The notes under the pieces were generated by a model that saw nothing but the letters and a program-made list of their open reading frames with translations, was not told the origin of the DNA and searched no databases. Below, piece by piece: positions 54,458 through 63,178 of a DNA stretch of 64,000 bases (position 1 is the first letter of the stretch; every line of letters begins with the position of its first letter). Source of the DNA: an uncultured Alistipes sp. (GTDB lineage: Bacteria > Bacteroidota > Bacteroidia > Bacteroidales > Rikenellaceae); NCBI GenBank assembly GCA_937899895.1, contig CALBQR010000058.1, positions 43,211-107,210 on the forward strand, given 5' to 3'. Position numbers and translations under genes: made by a program.

Positions 54458-57400
54458 CTATTTTATCGTATATTTACCTGCTAATCCATTCTGTTTGCAG
54501 AAGTCAATCATCTCGCGAACAGACACTTTATATTTCTTCGAGTACATCTGTACTGCAATATTATTCTCTTGATCTGCAATTTTGATACGCAACGTGGTTT
54601 TACCTTTCGATGTTTGAACACGTTCAATCAGATCGGTCGCAAAGCTATCGGTCAGATAAGACAAAGGCAGCGTGATAAACATCTCCTTAATCTGCTCTTC
54701 GACCTCGTGCATCTGCACAATAGATGTAATCTTCAACTCCATCTCGGTACGCCCAGTTGCCACATTCTCCTTCGACTGGAATCGACGAGGCTGAATCTTA
54801 CCCTTGACATAGAGTAGATAGTCTCTATACATATACTTACGCAGATTTTCATAGTCGTGGCCAAAGAGCGAGAACTCGTGCGTTTCACCACTATAATCCT
54901 CCATCTTGAATCTGCCATACGGACGGCCCTGCTTCGACGTTAAATGCACAGAATCGACGACCATACCACCAAATGATACATCACGCGGCTGGCTATTGGC
55001 AATATCCTTAAAATCGCCAAGATTTGCCGAGCACATATCATCAAGAATGTATTTGTAATCGTCAAGAGGATGAGCTGACAGATAGAGTCCTACTATTTCA
55101 CGCTCTGCTTTAAGCATTTCGATCTTCGGCACCTCCATACATACGGGCATAGTCGGTCGAGCTACCTCGACTGCGAGCTCCAATCCTCCAAACAGACTGT
55201 GCAACACATTTTGACGGTCAGCTTGGTATTTAGTACCGTAACGAATCAGTTGCTGTAACATCGTATCGCCCTCACGCGAGTGCATATCTTGCGCTGTCAG
55301 CTTGCTTCGGTGGAAGTCAATCAGCGAGTCGAATGCACCTGCCTTCGCCATATTCTCGATACATTTGCTATTGACAGACGAGAAATTGACACGCTCCATA
55401 AAGTCGTAGATATCCTTAAACTCACCATTGACTCTACGCTCGTCGATAATACTCTTTACCGCAGCCTCGCCAACGCCCTTAATCGCCGCCAATCCGAAGC
55501 GCACATTGCCATCAGCATCTGCCGAGAAATTCTGTAACGACTTATTCACGTCAGGGCCAAATACATTGATACCCATACGTCTGCACTCGCCCATATAGAG
55601 CGTAATCTGATCAATATTGGAGAAGTTTCGGCTCAACACGGCCGCCATATACTCGGCAGGGTAGTTCGCTTTGAGGTATGCCGTCTGGAACGCTACCCAA
55701 GAATAACAGGTTGCGTGCGATTTATTAAACGCATACGACGCAAATTTCTCCCAATCGGCCCAGATCTTTTCGAGCACTTTTGGCTCGTGGCCATTCTTTT
55801 GGCCACCCGTAATGAATTTGGGTTTAAGTTCATCCAGTTTATCCTTCAACTTCTTACCCATCGCCTTTCGCAACGTATCACTCTCTCCTCTGGTAAAACC
55901 ACCCAACAGACGCGAAAGCAACATCACCTGCTCCTGATATACCGTAATGCCGTAAGTATCTTTCAGGTACTTCTCCATAATCGGAATATCATAAACGATA
56001 GGTTCCTTGCCGTGCTTGCGGGCAATAAACTGCGGGATATAATCCATCGGGCCAGGGCGATAGAGTGCATTCATCGCGATCAGATCCTCGAAAGTCGAAG
56101 GCTGCAATTCGCGAAGATACTTTTGCATACCGGCAGACTCAAACTGAAACGTACCGACAGTTCGGCCTTCGCAGTAGAGTTTATATGTCGCCGGATCGGT
56201 AATGATCGAAAAATCGTCAATATCAACCTTGATACCGCGTGTATAGAAGACATTCTCGACCGCATCTTTAATAATCGACAGCGTTTTCAGACCCAAGAAG
56301 TCCATTTTGATAAGGCCCGTATCCTCGATAACCGAGCCCTCGTACTGCGTAACAAGCATCTTCTCACCCGTCTCCTTATCGTCAGCCGTCGAAACAGGCA
56401 CCCAATCCGTAATATCATCGCGACAAATAATCGTACCGCAAGCGTGTACACCCGTATTACGCACGTTGCCTTCGAGCATCTTTGCATACTCAATCGTATC
56501 GTGCAGAGTTGGATCGGTCGATTGTTCAGCCTCCTTCAATTCGGGAACAAGTTCGATTGCGTGCGCAAGATTCTTCACTTTCTTGCCTTCGGACGTCTTT
56601 TCGGGGACAAGTTTGCACAGACGGTTTGAATCTTCGAGTGGCAATTTCTGCACGCGAGCAACGTCCTTAATGGCCGACTTGGTCGCCATTGTGCCATAGG
56701 TAATGATATGCGCAACCTTCTCCTTGCCATATTTCTGCGTTACCCAATTCAGCACGCGACCACGACCGTCATCATCAAAGTCGATATCAATATCGGGCAA
56801 TGAGATTCGATCAGGATTCAAGAAACGCTCAAACAGCAAATCGTATGCAATGGGGTCAATCTGGGTAATACCCAAGCAGTAGGCCACAGCCGAACCAGCC
56901 GCAGAGCCACGACCCGGACCAACCGATACATCCAAAAGATCTCGTGCCGCCGTAATGAAATCCTGCACAATAAGGAAGTAACCTGGGAAACCCATTGTCT
57001 TCATAATGTGCAACTCGAAGACCAATCGCTCACGCACCTCCTCCGAAAGAGGGTCGCCATAGCGTTTCTTCGCTCCGATAAAGGTCAAATGAGCAAGATA
57101 ATCGGCCTCGAACTTAATTCGATACAATTTATCGTAACCGCCAAGACGCTCGATCTTCTTATGGGCATCCTCCTCGCTCATTACCACATTGCCATTCTCA
57201 TCGCGCGTAAATTCATCAAAGAGATCTTTCTCGGTCAATCGGGAGCGATACTCCTCCTCTGTACCAAACTCTTCGGGAATGGCAAACGTAGGCATAATCG
57301 GAGCGTGGTCGATAGAGTAGTGCTCAACCTGATTGCAGATATCGACCGTATTGGCCATTGCTTCGGGCACATCGCCAAAAATCTTGGCCATCTCCTCACG

Positions 57401-58444
57401 CGTTTTGAGCCACTCCTGCTTCGAGTACAACATTCGCTTCGGATCGTCAAGATCTTTACTTGTACTCAAACAGATCAATCGGTCGTGCGCCTCGGCGTTC
57501 TCTTCGTCAATGAAATGAACGTCATTCGTACAAACGAGTTTGATATCATATTTTTGAGCGAGTCGCTTCAAATGCTCATTGACTTTAAGCTGCATCGGAT
57601 AGGCCTCGTGGTTAGCACGAGCAACAGTCGCCTTATGCAACTGCAACTCTAAATAGTAATCATCGCCAAAGACTCGCTTATACCAACGCACTGCCTCCTC
57701 GGCCTCCTCGAACTGATCATTTGTAATTCTTTTCGGGATCTCGCCACCAAGACAAGCCGAACAGCAGATCAGGCCCTCGTGATACTTCTCCAACTCCGTA
57801 CGATCGGTACGAGGTCGCATATAGAAGCCTTCGGTCCAGGCCTTCGATACGATTTTGATTAGGTTATGATATCCCTTTGCATTCTTCGCCAGCAAGATCA
57901 GGTGATAACCGCTCTGGTCGCCCTTAAAAGTTTTATCTTTAAGATGCATTGCACGACGAGCCACATAGACCTCGCAACCGATAATAGGCTTAAAGTCTGG
58001 CACAGCTTCCAACTTCGCAATCTTCTCGCGTGCTGTCGATGCGCTGAAACCAAACTCCTTATCCATAGCTTCGACCTGCTCAACGTGATTTTTGGCTTTC
58101 GAGTAGGCAACCGCATTTTCGGGTAAAGAGTCTTTGTTCTTCTCCAACTCAACAAGTTCCAATTTGCGATCAGCGAGGTATGCCACCATATCGGCGTGTT
58201 CGCTCATCAGCGTTTCGAGCGCAGCAAGAAGTTTTTTGAGATTTTTGATCTTATCGTGCTTCTTACAGTTCTGCTTCTTGATATAGTTATAGAACTCCTT
58301 GACACCGAACATATTACCGTGATCGGTCAAGGCGATACCCGGCATACCGTCGGCCATAGCCTTATCGACCAGACGAGGAATACTTGCCTGACCATCAAGG
58401 ATAGAGTACTGTGAGTGAACGTGTAAGTGTACGAAATTCTGCAT
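54458..58444 (-). CDS. dnaE: DNA polymerase III alpha subunit
   Basis: 1328 residues, replicative polymerase catalytic subunit. N-terminal PHP domain 'FVHLHVHSQYSILDGQAS', polymerase Asp residues in 'LPDIDIDFDDDGRGRV', 'SVGPGRGSAAGSAVAYCLGI', then helix-hairpin-helix and OB regions, with 'RYKSKCI'-like clamp-binding positions not identified. It exceeds the usual 1150-1200 residues, mainly because residues about 60-130 hold a charged coiled coil (KNLKKLLAALETLMSEHADM-type) inside the PHP domain, a feature seen in Bacteroidota. First gene of dnaE-trxA-galM. Confidence 0.96.
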   Translation of the reverse strand: MQNFVHLHVHSQYSILDGQASIPRLVDKAMADGMPGIALTDHGNMFGVKEFYNYIKKQNCKKHDKIKNLKKLLAALETLMSEHADMVAYLADRKLELVELEKNKDSLPENAVAYSKAKNHVEQVEAMDKEFGFSASTAREKIAKLEAVPDFKPIIGCEVYVARRAMHLKDKTFKGDQSGYHLILLAKNAKGYHNLIKIVSKAWTEGFYMRPRTDRTELEKYHEGLICCSACLGGEIPKRITNDQFEEAEEAVRWYKRVFGDDYYLELQLHKATVARANHEAYPMQLKVNEHLKRLAQKYDIKLVCTNDVHFIDEENAEAHDRLICLSTSKDLDDPKRMLYSKQEWLKTREEMAKIFGDVPEAMANTVDICNQVEHYSIDHAPIMPTFAIPEEFGTEEEYRSRLTEKDLFDEFTRDENGNVVMSEEDAHKKIERLGGYDKLYRIKFEADYLAHLTFIGAKKRYGDPLSEEVRERLVFELHIMKTMGFPGYFLIVQDFITAARDLLDVSVGPGRGSAAGSAVAYCLGITQIDPIAYDLLFERFLNPDRISLPDIDIDFDDDGRGRVLNWVTQKYGKEKVAHIITYGTMATKSAIKDVARVQKLPLEDSNRLCKLVPEKTSEGKKVKNLAHAIELVPELKEAEQSTDPTLHDTIEYAKMLEGNVRNTGVHACGTIICRDDITDWVPVSTADDKETGEKMLVTQYEGSVIEDTGLIKMDFLGLKTLSIIKDAVENVFYTRGIKVDIDDFSIITDPATYKLYCEGRTVGTFQFESAGMQKYLRELQPSTFEDLIAMNALYRPGPMDYIPQFIARKHGKEPIVYDIPIMEKYLKDTYGITVYQEQVMLLSRLLGGFTRGESDTLRKAMGKKLKDKLDELKPKFITGGQKNGHEPKVLEKIWADWEKFASYAFNKSHATCYSWVAFQTAYLKANYPAEYMAAVLSRNFSNIDQITLYMGECRRMGINVFGPDVNKSLQNFSADADGNVRFGLAAIKGVGEAAVKSIIDERRVNGEFKDIYDFMERVNFSSVNSKCIENMAKAGAFDSLIDFHRSKLTAQDMHSREGDTMLQQLIRYGTKYQADRQNVLHSLFGGLELAVEVARPTMPVCMEVPKIEMLKAEREIVGLYLSAHPLDDYKYILDDMCSANLGDFKDIANSQPRDVSFGGMVVDSVHLTSKQGRPYGRFKMEDYSGETHEFSLFGHDYENLRKYMYRDYLLYVKGKIQPRRFQSKENVATGRTEMELKITSIVQMHEVEEQIKEMFITLPLSYLTDSFATDLIERVQTSKGKTTLRIKIADQENNIAVQMYSKKYKVSVREMIDFCKQNGLAGKYTIK

Positions 58445-58474
58445 CTATATTGTTTCTTGCTTTGAGTTATGAAG

Positions 58475-58482
58475 CAAAGATA
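58475..58482 (-). promoter_or_regulatory. dnaE: -7 box (TATCTTTG) for dnaE operon
   Basis: Exact TATCTTTG on the minus strand, 31 bases before the dnaE ATG. Confidence 0.6.
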
Positions 58483-58556
58483 CATAAACTTGCACTAATT
58501 TTGTCTATGAATTCGGAGGATTTTATTAACAATATTTTGATGAAAAGTCAAATGCT

Positions 58557-58787
58557 ATGAAAGATACCGAGATGCAACCGACGAAACTCATTGTGATACT
58601 CCGATGTAACGACATTGAACGTCTTGCCGTAGCGCGTTCGATTCTCGACAATGCAGAGATTTTCTCGACTATACGAAATGAATATATGGCGTCGATACTG
58701 CCCATTGGAGAGGATATGGCAGCAGAGTTGCTCGTTGAAGAGAAAGATATCGAACGAGCAACCAAATTATTAAAAAACTTTTTGTAA
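58557..58787 (+). CDS. DUF2007 family small protein
   Basis: 76 residues. 'FSTIRNEYMASILPIG' and 'LLVEEKDIERATKLL' match the DUF2007 (putative signal transducing protein) family, small ferredoxin-like-fold proteins that may bind ligands or partners. No signal peptide. A second ATG at codon 6 is possible. It sits between the divergent dnaE promoter and the convergent aroE gene. Confidence 0.8.
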   Translation: MKDTEMQPTKLIVILRCNDIERLAVARSILDNAEIFSTIRNEYMASILPIGEDMAAELLVEEKDIERATKLLKNFL

Positions 58788-58822
58788 TAGAGTGATGGGC
58801 AGAGGACTTTGTCCGTCAATGG

Positions 58823-59560
58823 CTACTCATTCCATATCGCCCACGCGCGTTCGGCCTGACGTTCGAGCATCATTTGGCCATTCATCGTCTGTGCGCCACG
58901 ATTTGCACCCCACGCCAAAAAACGCGTTACGGGCGGATTATAGACTAAATCGAATAGAGAATGGCTCTCATTGAGCAGGGCATAAGGGATTTCCGGTGCT
59001 TCATCAACATTCGGGAAGGTACCTACGGGGGTAGCATTAATCACCAAACCAACTTCCGACAGCACCTGTTCATTGATCTGCTCGTAGGTCATATTGCCAC
59101 GCATCGGATCGCGCGACACAATTGCATATTCGATGCCTCGTTCAGCCAGCACATACTGCACCGCTTGCGATGCACCGCCCGTACCAAGCAGCAGGGTAGC
59201 AGGACGCGCTCCGCCAATCAACGCATCGAGCGACGCGCGAATTCCATCGACGTCAGTGTTATAGCCAATAAGTTTGTTATCGACTAATTTAACGCAATTT
59301 ACAGCTCCTATCTCACGCGCTTCTTTATCTATATCATCGAGGTATGCGAAGACCTCTCGCTTGTACGGAATAGTTACATTAAACCCACATAGCGAAGGAT
59401 TCTCGGCCAACATTTGCGGCATGCGGTCGATTGTTGGCAACTCGAAATTGCGATATTCACAATCCGACAATGCGGCATCAGCAGCAAATTTACGAGCGAA
59501 ATATCCTACCGAAAACGAGTGGCCGAGTGTGCGACCGATCAATCCGTAAAGTCGAGCCAT
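58823..59560 (-). CDS. aroE: Shikimate dehydrogenase
   Basis: 245 residues, step four of the shikimate pathway (3-dehydroshikimate to shikimate with NADPH). The substrate site is 'GRTLGHSFSVGYF' (replacing the usual HSLSP), 'FNVTIPYKREV' with the catalytic Lys, and 'NTDVDGIRASL' with the Asp. The NADPH loop is 'LLGTGGASQAV' (about 123-133). It is about 25 residues shorter than E. coli AroE, mostly at the C-terminus. It follows DUF368 by three bases. Confidence 0.93.
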   Translation of the reverse strand: MARLYGLIGRTLGHSFSVGYFARKFAADAALSDCEYRNFELPTIDRMPQMLAENPSLCGFNVTIPYKREVFAYLDDIDKEAREIGAVNCVKLVDNKLIGYNTDVDGIRASLDALIGGARPATLLLGTGGASQAVQYVLAERGIEYAIVSRDPMRGNMTYEQINEQVLSEVGLVINATPVGTFPNVDEAPEIPYALLNESHSLFDLVYNPPVTRFLAWGANRGAQTMNGQMMLERQAERAWAIWNE

Positions 59561-59563
59561 AAA

Positions 59564-60496
59564 TTAAGCCTCCTTATTTGATTTAACTCGCTTACCGATC
59601 ATCTCAATCACATAGATCAGCGCAAAGCCTGCAACACACGACACGATAGCAAGCACTAAGTGCGACTCACCGCCCAACACCTCGAACTGCATCGGCGACA
59701 CATTTGCCTGCACCAAAGGCTGTTCAACGCCGTGGCTGTCGAGATAGGTTTCGAGAGTCTGCTTCCAGGGCCACACCTTATTGAGTGAGCCGATCATAAA
59801 GCCCATAAGCATCGTAACAGTTGCATCGTGCCACTTTGCCAGCAACCACGACAATACGTGCGAGAAGCTAACAATACCCACAACTGCACCAATGGCGAAT
59901 ACCACCAGCACTCCAATATTGAGTTGGGTTACTGCCTCCATAATGAACATATATTTACCCAACAGCAGGAGGATAAATGCGCCCGAAATACCGGGCAGGA
60001 TCATTGCGCAAATGGCAATTGCGCCCGAAAGCATCACAAACCACCAGTCGTTAGGCGTAGTCGCGGGCGACACTACCGTAATCCAATACGATAGCACTAT
60101 GCCGACGATCAGTGTTACGACCGACAATGCACTCCAACTATTCACCTCACGTGCAACCATCAGTGCCGAGGCGATAATCAAACCGAAGAAAAATGACCAA
60201 GTGATAATCGGATGATTTTCGAGCATATAGGTCATCAGTCGTGCCATAGTAAGAATTGCCACACCAATACCCGCGATGAGCGAGAAAAGGAACTTTCCGT
60301 TAATCTTCTCCCATAAGGCGCGGAATTTACCTGTAAAAAGCAACTTGATTGCCTCCAAATCTATACTTTTAATTGAGCCGAGCAGTTCTTCGTAGATTCC
60401 CGAAATAAAAGCGATCGTACCACCCGAAACACCCGGCACAACATCAGCCATTCCCATTGCACAGCCTTTAAGGCCGACCATCAAATATTTATTCAT
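59564..60496 (-). CDS. DUF368 (PopT-type undecaprenyl-phosphate translocase family)
   Basis: 310 residues with eight or more transmembrane helices. 'ADVVPGVSGGTIAFISGIYE' near the N-terminus and 'ILPGISGAFILLLLGKY' (about 165-181) are the paired DUF368 motifs. Members have been identified as translocases that recycle undecaprenyl phosphate across the inner membrane, which supports peptidoglycan and O-antigen synthesis. Assignment to that activity here is by family. First gene of the operon with aroE; own -7 box. Confidence 0.9.
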   Translation of the reverse strand: MNKYLMVGLKGCAMGMADVVPGVSGGTIAFISGIYEELLGSIKSIDLEAIKLLFTGKFRALWEKINGKFLFSLIAGIGVAILTMARLMTYMLENHPIITWSFFFGLIIASALMVAREVNSWSALSVVTLIVGIVLSYWITVVSPATTPNDWWFVMLSGAIAICAMILPGISGAFILLLLGKYMFIMEAVTQLNIGVLVVFAIGAVVGIVSFSHVLSWLLAKWHDATVTMLMGFMIGSLNKVWPWKQTLETYLDSHGVEQPLVQANVSPMQFEVLGGESHLVLAIVSCVAGFALIYVIEMIGKRVKSNKEA

Positions 60497-60529
60497 AGTG
60501 TTTGTCTGTTTTGCAATTTATTAACCCTG

Positions 60530-60537
60530 CAAAGATA
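60530..60537 (-). promoter_or_regulatory. -7 box (TATCTTTG) for DUF368-aroE
   Basis: Exact TATCTTTG on the minus strand, 34 bases upstream of the ATG. It is divergent from the GH20 promoter at 60610. Confidence 0.65.
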
Positions 60538-60609
60538 ACCCTTTCGGTGCAACCAACAAAACAAAAACAATTAATCTGCCTTTTACGACCAAATATCGAG
60601 ATAAATAGC

Positions 60610-60617
60610 TATCTTTG
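60610..60617 (+). promoter_or_regulatory. -7 box (TATCTTTG) for GH20 gene
   Basis: Exact TATCTTTG, 30 bases before the ATG at 60648. Confidence 0.65.
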
Positions 60618-60647
60618 TCTTATATTATCTAACTTTTACGAAAGACA

Positions 60648-62309
60648 ATGAAGGCAAAACTTCTCACTCTACTCGTTTCGCTGATCGCTATTTGCGGCAC
60701 CGCGCAAGCCCAAATCTCACAGCTAAACATTATCCCCGAACCCGTCAAGGCAACCATTACGGGCGATAGTTGCTATATGCTATCGCGTGGAGCTGTGATT
60801 CGCACAACGACCGAGCTGCAATTCCCTGCCGAATATCTGGCTGAATATACCGACCACTATCTCGGTATGCCGTTGAAGGTCGAGATTACGCAACCCGAAA
60901 AACGTCGCGGCAAAGCAGTCGCTGCAATTGAACCATTGACGCACGGAGTTCGCCTGGTTAATCTTAACAATGGCGAGGTTTCGGGCGGTTATCGTTTAAC
61001 AATTTCACTTGACAAAGGCGTCGAGATCAAGGGCAACGATGCAGCAGGTGTATTCTATGGTGTGCAGACATTGATTCAGCTGTTGCCGACGCAGGCCGGG
61101 GTGTTGCCGCGTCTGCCGCTTGTCGAGATTGAGGATTATCCCCATTTTGAGTATCGCGGTCTGCACCTCGACGTAGTGCGCCATTTCTTCCCAATTGATT
61201 ATGTGAAGCGTTATATCGACTATATGGCTCTGCACAAACTCAATTACTTCCATTGGCACTTGACCGACGATCAAGGCTGGCGAATTGAGATGAAGTGTCG
61301 CCCTGAATTAACCGCAATCGGCGCATATCGCGCGGGCGAGATTGAAGGCTATTTCCCCGGCAAATATCACTATCTGCCTTATGGTGGCTACTACACCCAA
61401 GAGCAGATCCGCGAGGTAATTGAATATGCAGCCGAGCGACATATCACGGTGATCCCCGAAATAGATATTCCTGGTCATTGTATGGCTGTTTTGGCTACCT
61501 ATCCCAATTTCAGCACTACACCCGACAAAGTAGAGGGTTGCGCTCCGACGTGGGGTATCTATAACCGACGTAATAATGTACTCACTCCGTCAGATGAGGT
61601 TTTCCAATTCTTGACCGATGTTTTTAGCGAGTTATGCGATCTGTTCCCCTCGCCATATATCCATTTAGGCGGTGATGAGTGCGCCAAAAAGTGGTGGCAG
61701 GAGTCCGAGGCTACGCAACAATTTATGAAGGTAAATGGCATCAAAGACGAGAAGGCTTTGCAAAGCTACATTGTCCATTACGTTCAACGCATTATCGAAT
61801 CGAAGGGCAAACACGCCATCGGTTGGGATGAGGTACTTGAAGGTGGCATCTCGAAAGATTGTATCATTATGAATTGGCGTCGCCCCATCTTTGGAGCTAA
61901 TGCCCTACAAGCGGGCAATCGCACCATCTTCACCTGCTCGCAATGGTCCTACCTGAATGTCAAGGAGAGCCGTTCGCAGCAGGAAATTGGTCCTCGCGGT
62001 CCGCTACCTCTCGAAAAGGTCTATGGTTTTGAGCCTGTGGCCGATACATTGACCACCGAACAGCGACAATTGGTTTGGGGCGTGCAGGGTTGTCTATGGA
62101 CCGAATACATCCAGAACACGTGGAAAGTAGAGTATAGCCTATTCCCTCGAATTTCGGCACTCGCCGAGAATGCTTGGTCGCCACGCGAAAAGAAGAGCTG
62201 GGAGAACTTCTCTCAAAAGCTTTTGCTTCAATTCTATCGCTACGAGTTATGGGGAGTTCGCTACAACGATGCATTCCTTCGTCAGCAGGATATCGTACGA
62301 GCAAGATAG
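60648..62309 (+). CDS. Beta-N-acetylhexosaminidase, GH20
   Basis: 553 residues. Signal peptide (MKAKLLTLLVSLIAICGTAQ). An N-terminal GH20b alpha/beta domain (about 25-150) is followed by the TIM-barrel: 'YRGLHLDVVRHFFPIDYVKR', 'KLNYFHWHLTDDQGWRIE', 'VIPEIDIPGHCMA' and the catalytic Asp343-Glu344 in HLGGDEC, then 'WDEVLEGG'. It removes terminal N-acetylglucosamine or N-acetylgalactosamine from host or peptidoglycan-derived glycans in the periplasm or at the surface. It is a single gene, with no PUL-type SusC/SusD neighbours. Confidence 0.95.
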   Translation: MKAKLLTLLVSLIAICGTAQAQISQLNIIPEPVKATITGDSCYMLSRGAVIRTTTELQFPAEYLAEYTDHYLGMPLKVEITQPEKRRGKAVAAIEPLTHGVRLVNLNNGEVSGGYRLTISLDKGVEIKGNDAAGVFYGVQTLIQLLPTQAGVLPRLPLVEIEDYPHFEYRGLHLDVVRHFFPIDYVKRYIDYMALHKLNYFHWHLTDDQGWRIEMKCRPELTAIGAYRAGEIEGYFPGKYHYLPYGGYYTQEQIREVIEYAAERHITVIPEIDIPGHCMAVLATYPNFSTTPDKVEGCAPTWGIYNRRNNVLTPSDEVFQFLTDVFSELCDLFPSPYIHLGGDECAKKWWQESEATQQFMKVNGIKDEKALQSYIVHYVQRIIESKGKHAIGWDEVLEGGISKDCIIMNWRRPIFGANALQAGNRTIFTCSQWSYLNVKESRSQQEIGPRGPLPLEKVYGFEPVADTLTTEQRQLVWGVQGCLWTEYIQNTWKVEYSLFPRISALAENAWSPREKKSWENFSQKLLLQFYRYELWGVRYNDAFLRQQDIVRAR

Positions 62310-62327
62310 CTAACGCAGGTCAAATCA

Positions 62328-62367
62328 AAAGGCGTTGTCCGCTTTCGGGGCAACGCCTTTCTTTTTT
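62328..62367. terminator. Bidirectional terminator between GH20 gene and rubrerythrin gene
   Basis: AAAGGCGTTG (62328-62337) / CAACGCCTTT (62351-62360), then CTTTTTT. Confidence 0.85.
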
Positions 62368-62380
62368 AGAGTAAAAACTA

Positions 62381-62956
62381 TTAATAGTTCTCTTTCTTGG
62401 GCTCGAAATACGACTGCGGATGCAGACAAGCGGGGCAAGCCTTCGGTGCCTCCTCTGCCTCTACGATATAACCGCAGTTGCGGCACTGCCACCAAATCTT
62501 ACCATCACGACGGAAGAAATCGCCATCGGTAATACGGCTCAACAGCTTCAAGTAACGCTTCTCGTGCTCTGCCTCGACAGTCGAAATCGCACGGAAGGCA
62601 GCAGCTACTGCGGGAAAACCCTCCTCCTCGGCCACCTTGGCAAAGTCGGGATAGAGTACATCCCACTCCTCGTTCTCGCCCTTTGCAGCAGCGAGCAAGT
62701 TTTCGGGAGTTGTACCAATCTTACCTGCGGGATAGGTTGCAGTGATAGTTACATCGCCACCTTCGAGGAACTTGAAGAAACGCTTTGCGTGCTCCTTCTC
62801 CTGATCGGCAGTCTCCATAAATACGGCTGCGATCTGCTCATAACCCTCTTTCTTTGCTACGCTTGCGAAGAAGGTGTAACGTGTGCGAGCCTGCGACTCA
62901 CCTGCAAATGCTTTGAGCAAGTTCTGCTCGGTTTGAGTACCTTTAAGACTTTTCAT
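62381..62956 (-). CDS. Rubrerythrin
   Basis: 191 residues from the ATG at 62956 ([13 protein letters not shown]); the longer frame is rejected because the downstream start is the canonical one. An N-terminal ferritin-like diiron domain has the Glu ligands in '[11 protein letters not shown]', '[16 protein letters not shown]' and '[15 protein letters not shown]'. A C-terminal rubredoxin domain has CxxC pairs in 'QCRNCGY' and 'ACPACLHPQ'. It reduces hydrogen peroxide in anaerobes, with electrons passed from rubredoxin or reductase. Monocistronic. Confidence 0.96.
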   Translation of the reverse strand: MKSLKGTQTEQNLLKAFAGESQARTRYTFFASVAKKEGYEQIAAVFMETADQEKEHAKRFFKFLEGGDVTITATYPAGKIGTTPENLLAAAKGENEEWDVLYPDFAKVAEEEGFPAVAAAFRAISTVEAEHEKRYLKLLSRITDGDFFRRDGKIWWQCRNCGYIVEAEEAPKACPACLHPQSYFEPKKENY

Positions 62957-63000
62957 ATTTTCTGTTTGTTTTGAGAGTTTTGTTATCAATTTCTTAACTG

Positions 63001-63008
63001 CAAATATA
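63001..63008 (-). promoter_or_regulatory. -7 box (TATATTTG) for rubrerythrin
   Basis: TATATTTG on the minus strand fits TAnnTTTG, 45 bases before the ATG. Confidence 0.5.
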
Positions 63009-63104
63009 GCGATAAAAAATCGGATTTTGTATCATTAAATCGATTTTTTATTCTTATACGACCATTTGTTTTACTTATAACAATTAGTTGTAAGGGTGTT
63101 ATGA

Positions 63105-63134
63105 TTGATTGTTGAGTAAAATTTTGTATCTTTG
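63105..63134 (+). promoter_or_regulatory. ettA: Promoter of ettA
   Basis: TTG at 63105-63107, a 19-base spacer and TATCTTTG at 63127-63134. The ATG is at 63179. Confidence 0.65.
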
Positions 63135-63178
63135 TCCGAATATTCTTTTGCAAATATTAATAATAGAGATATAACATT

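Noticed and set aside
55715..56629. 304-residue ORF antisense to dnaE
   Set aside because: Shadow frame; the real gene on the minus strand is certain.
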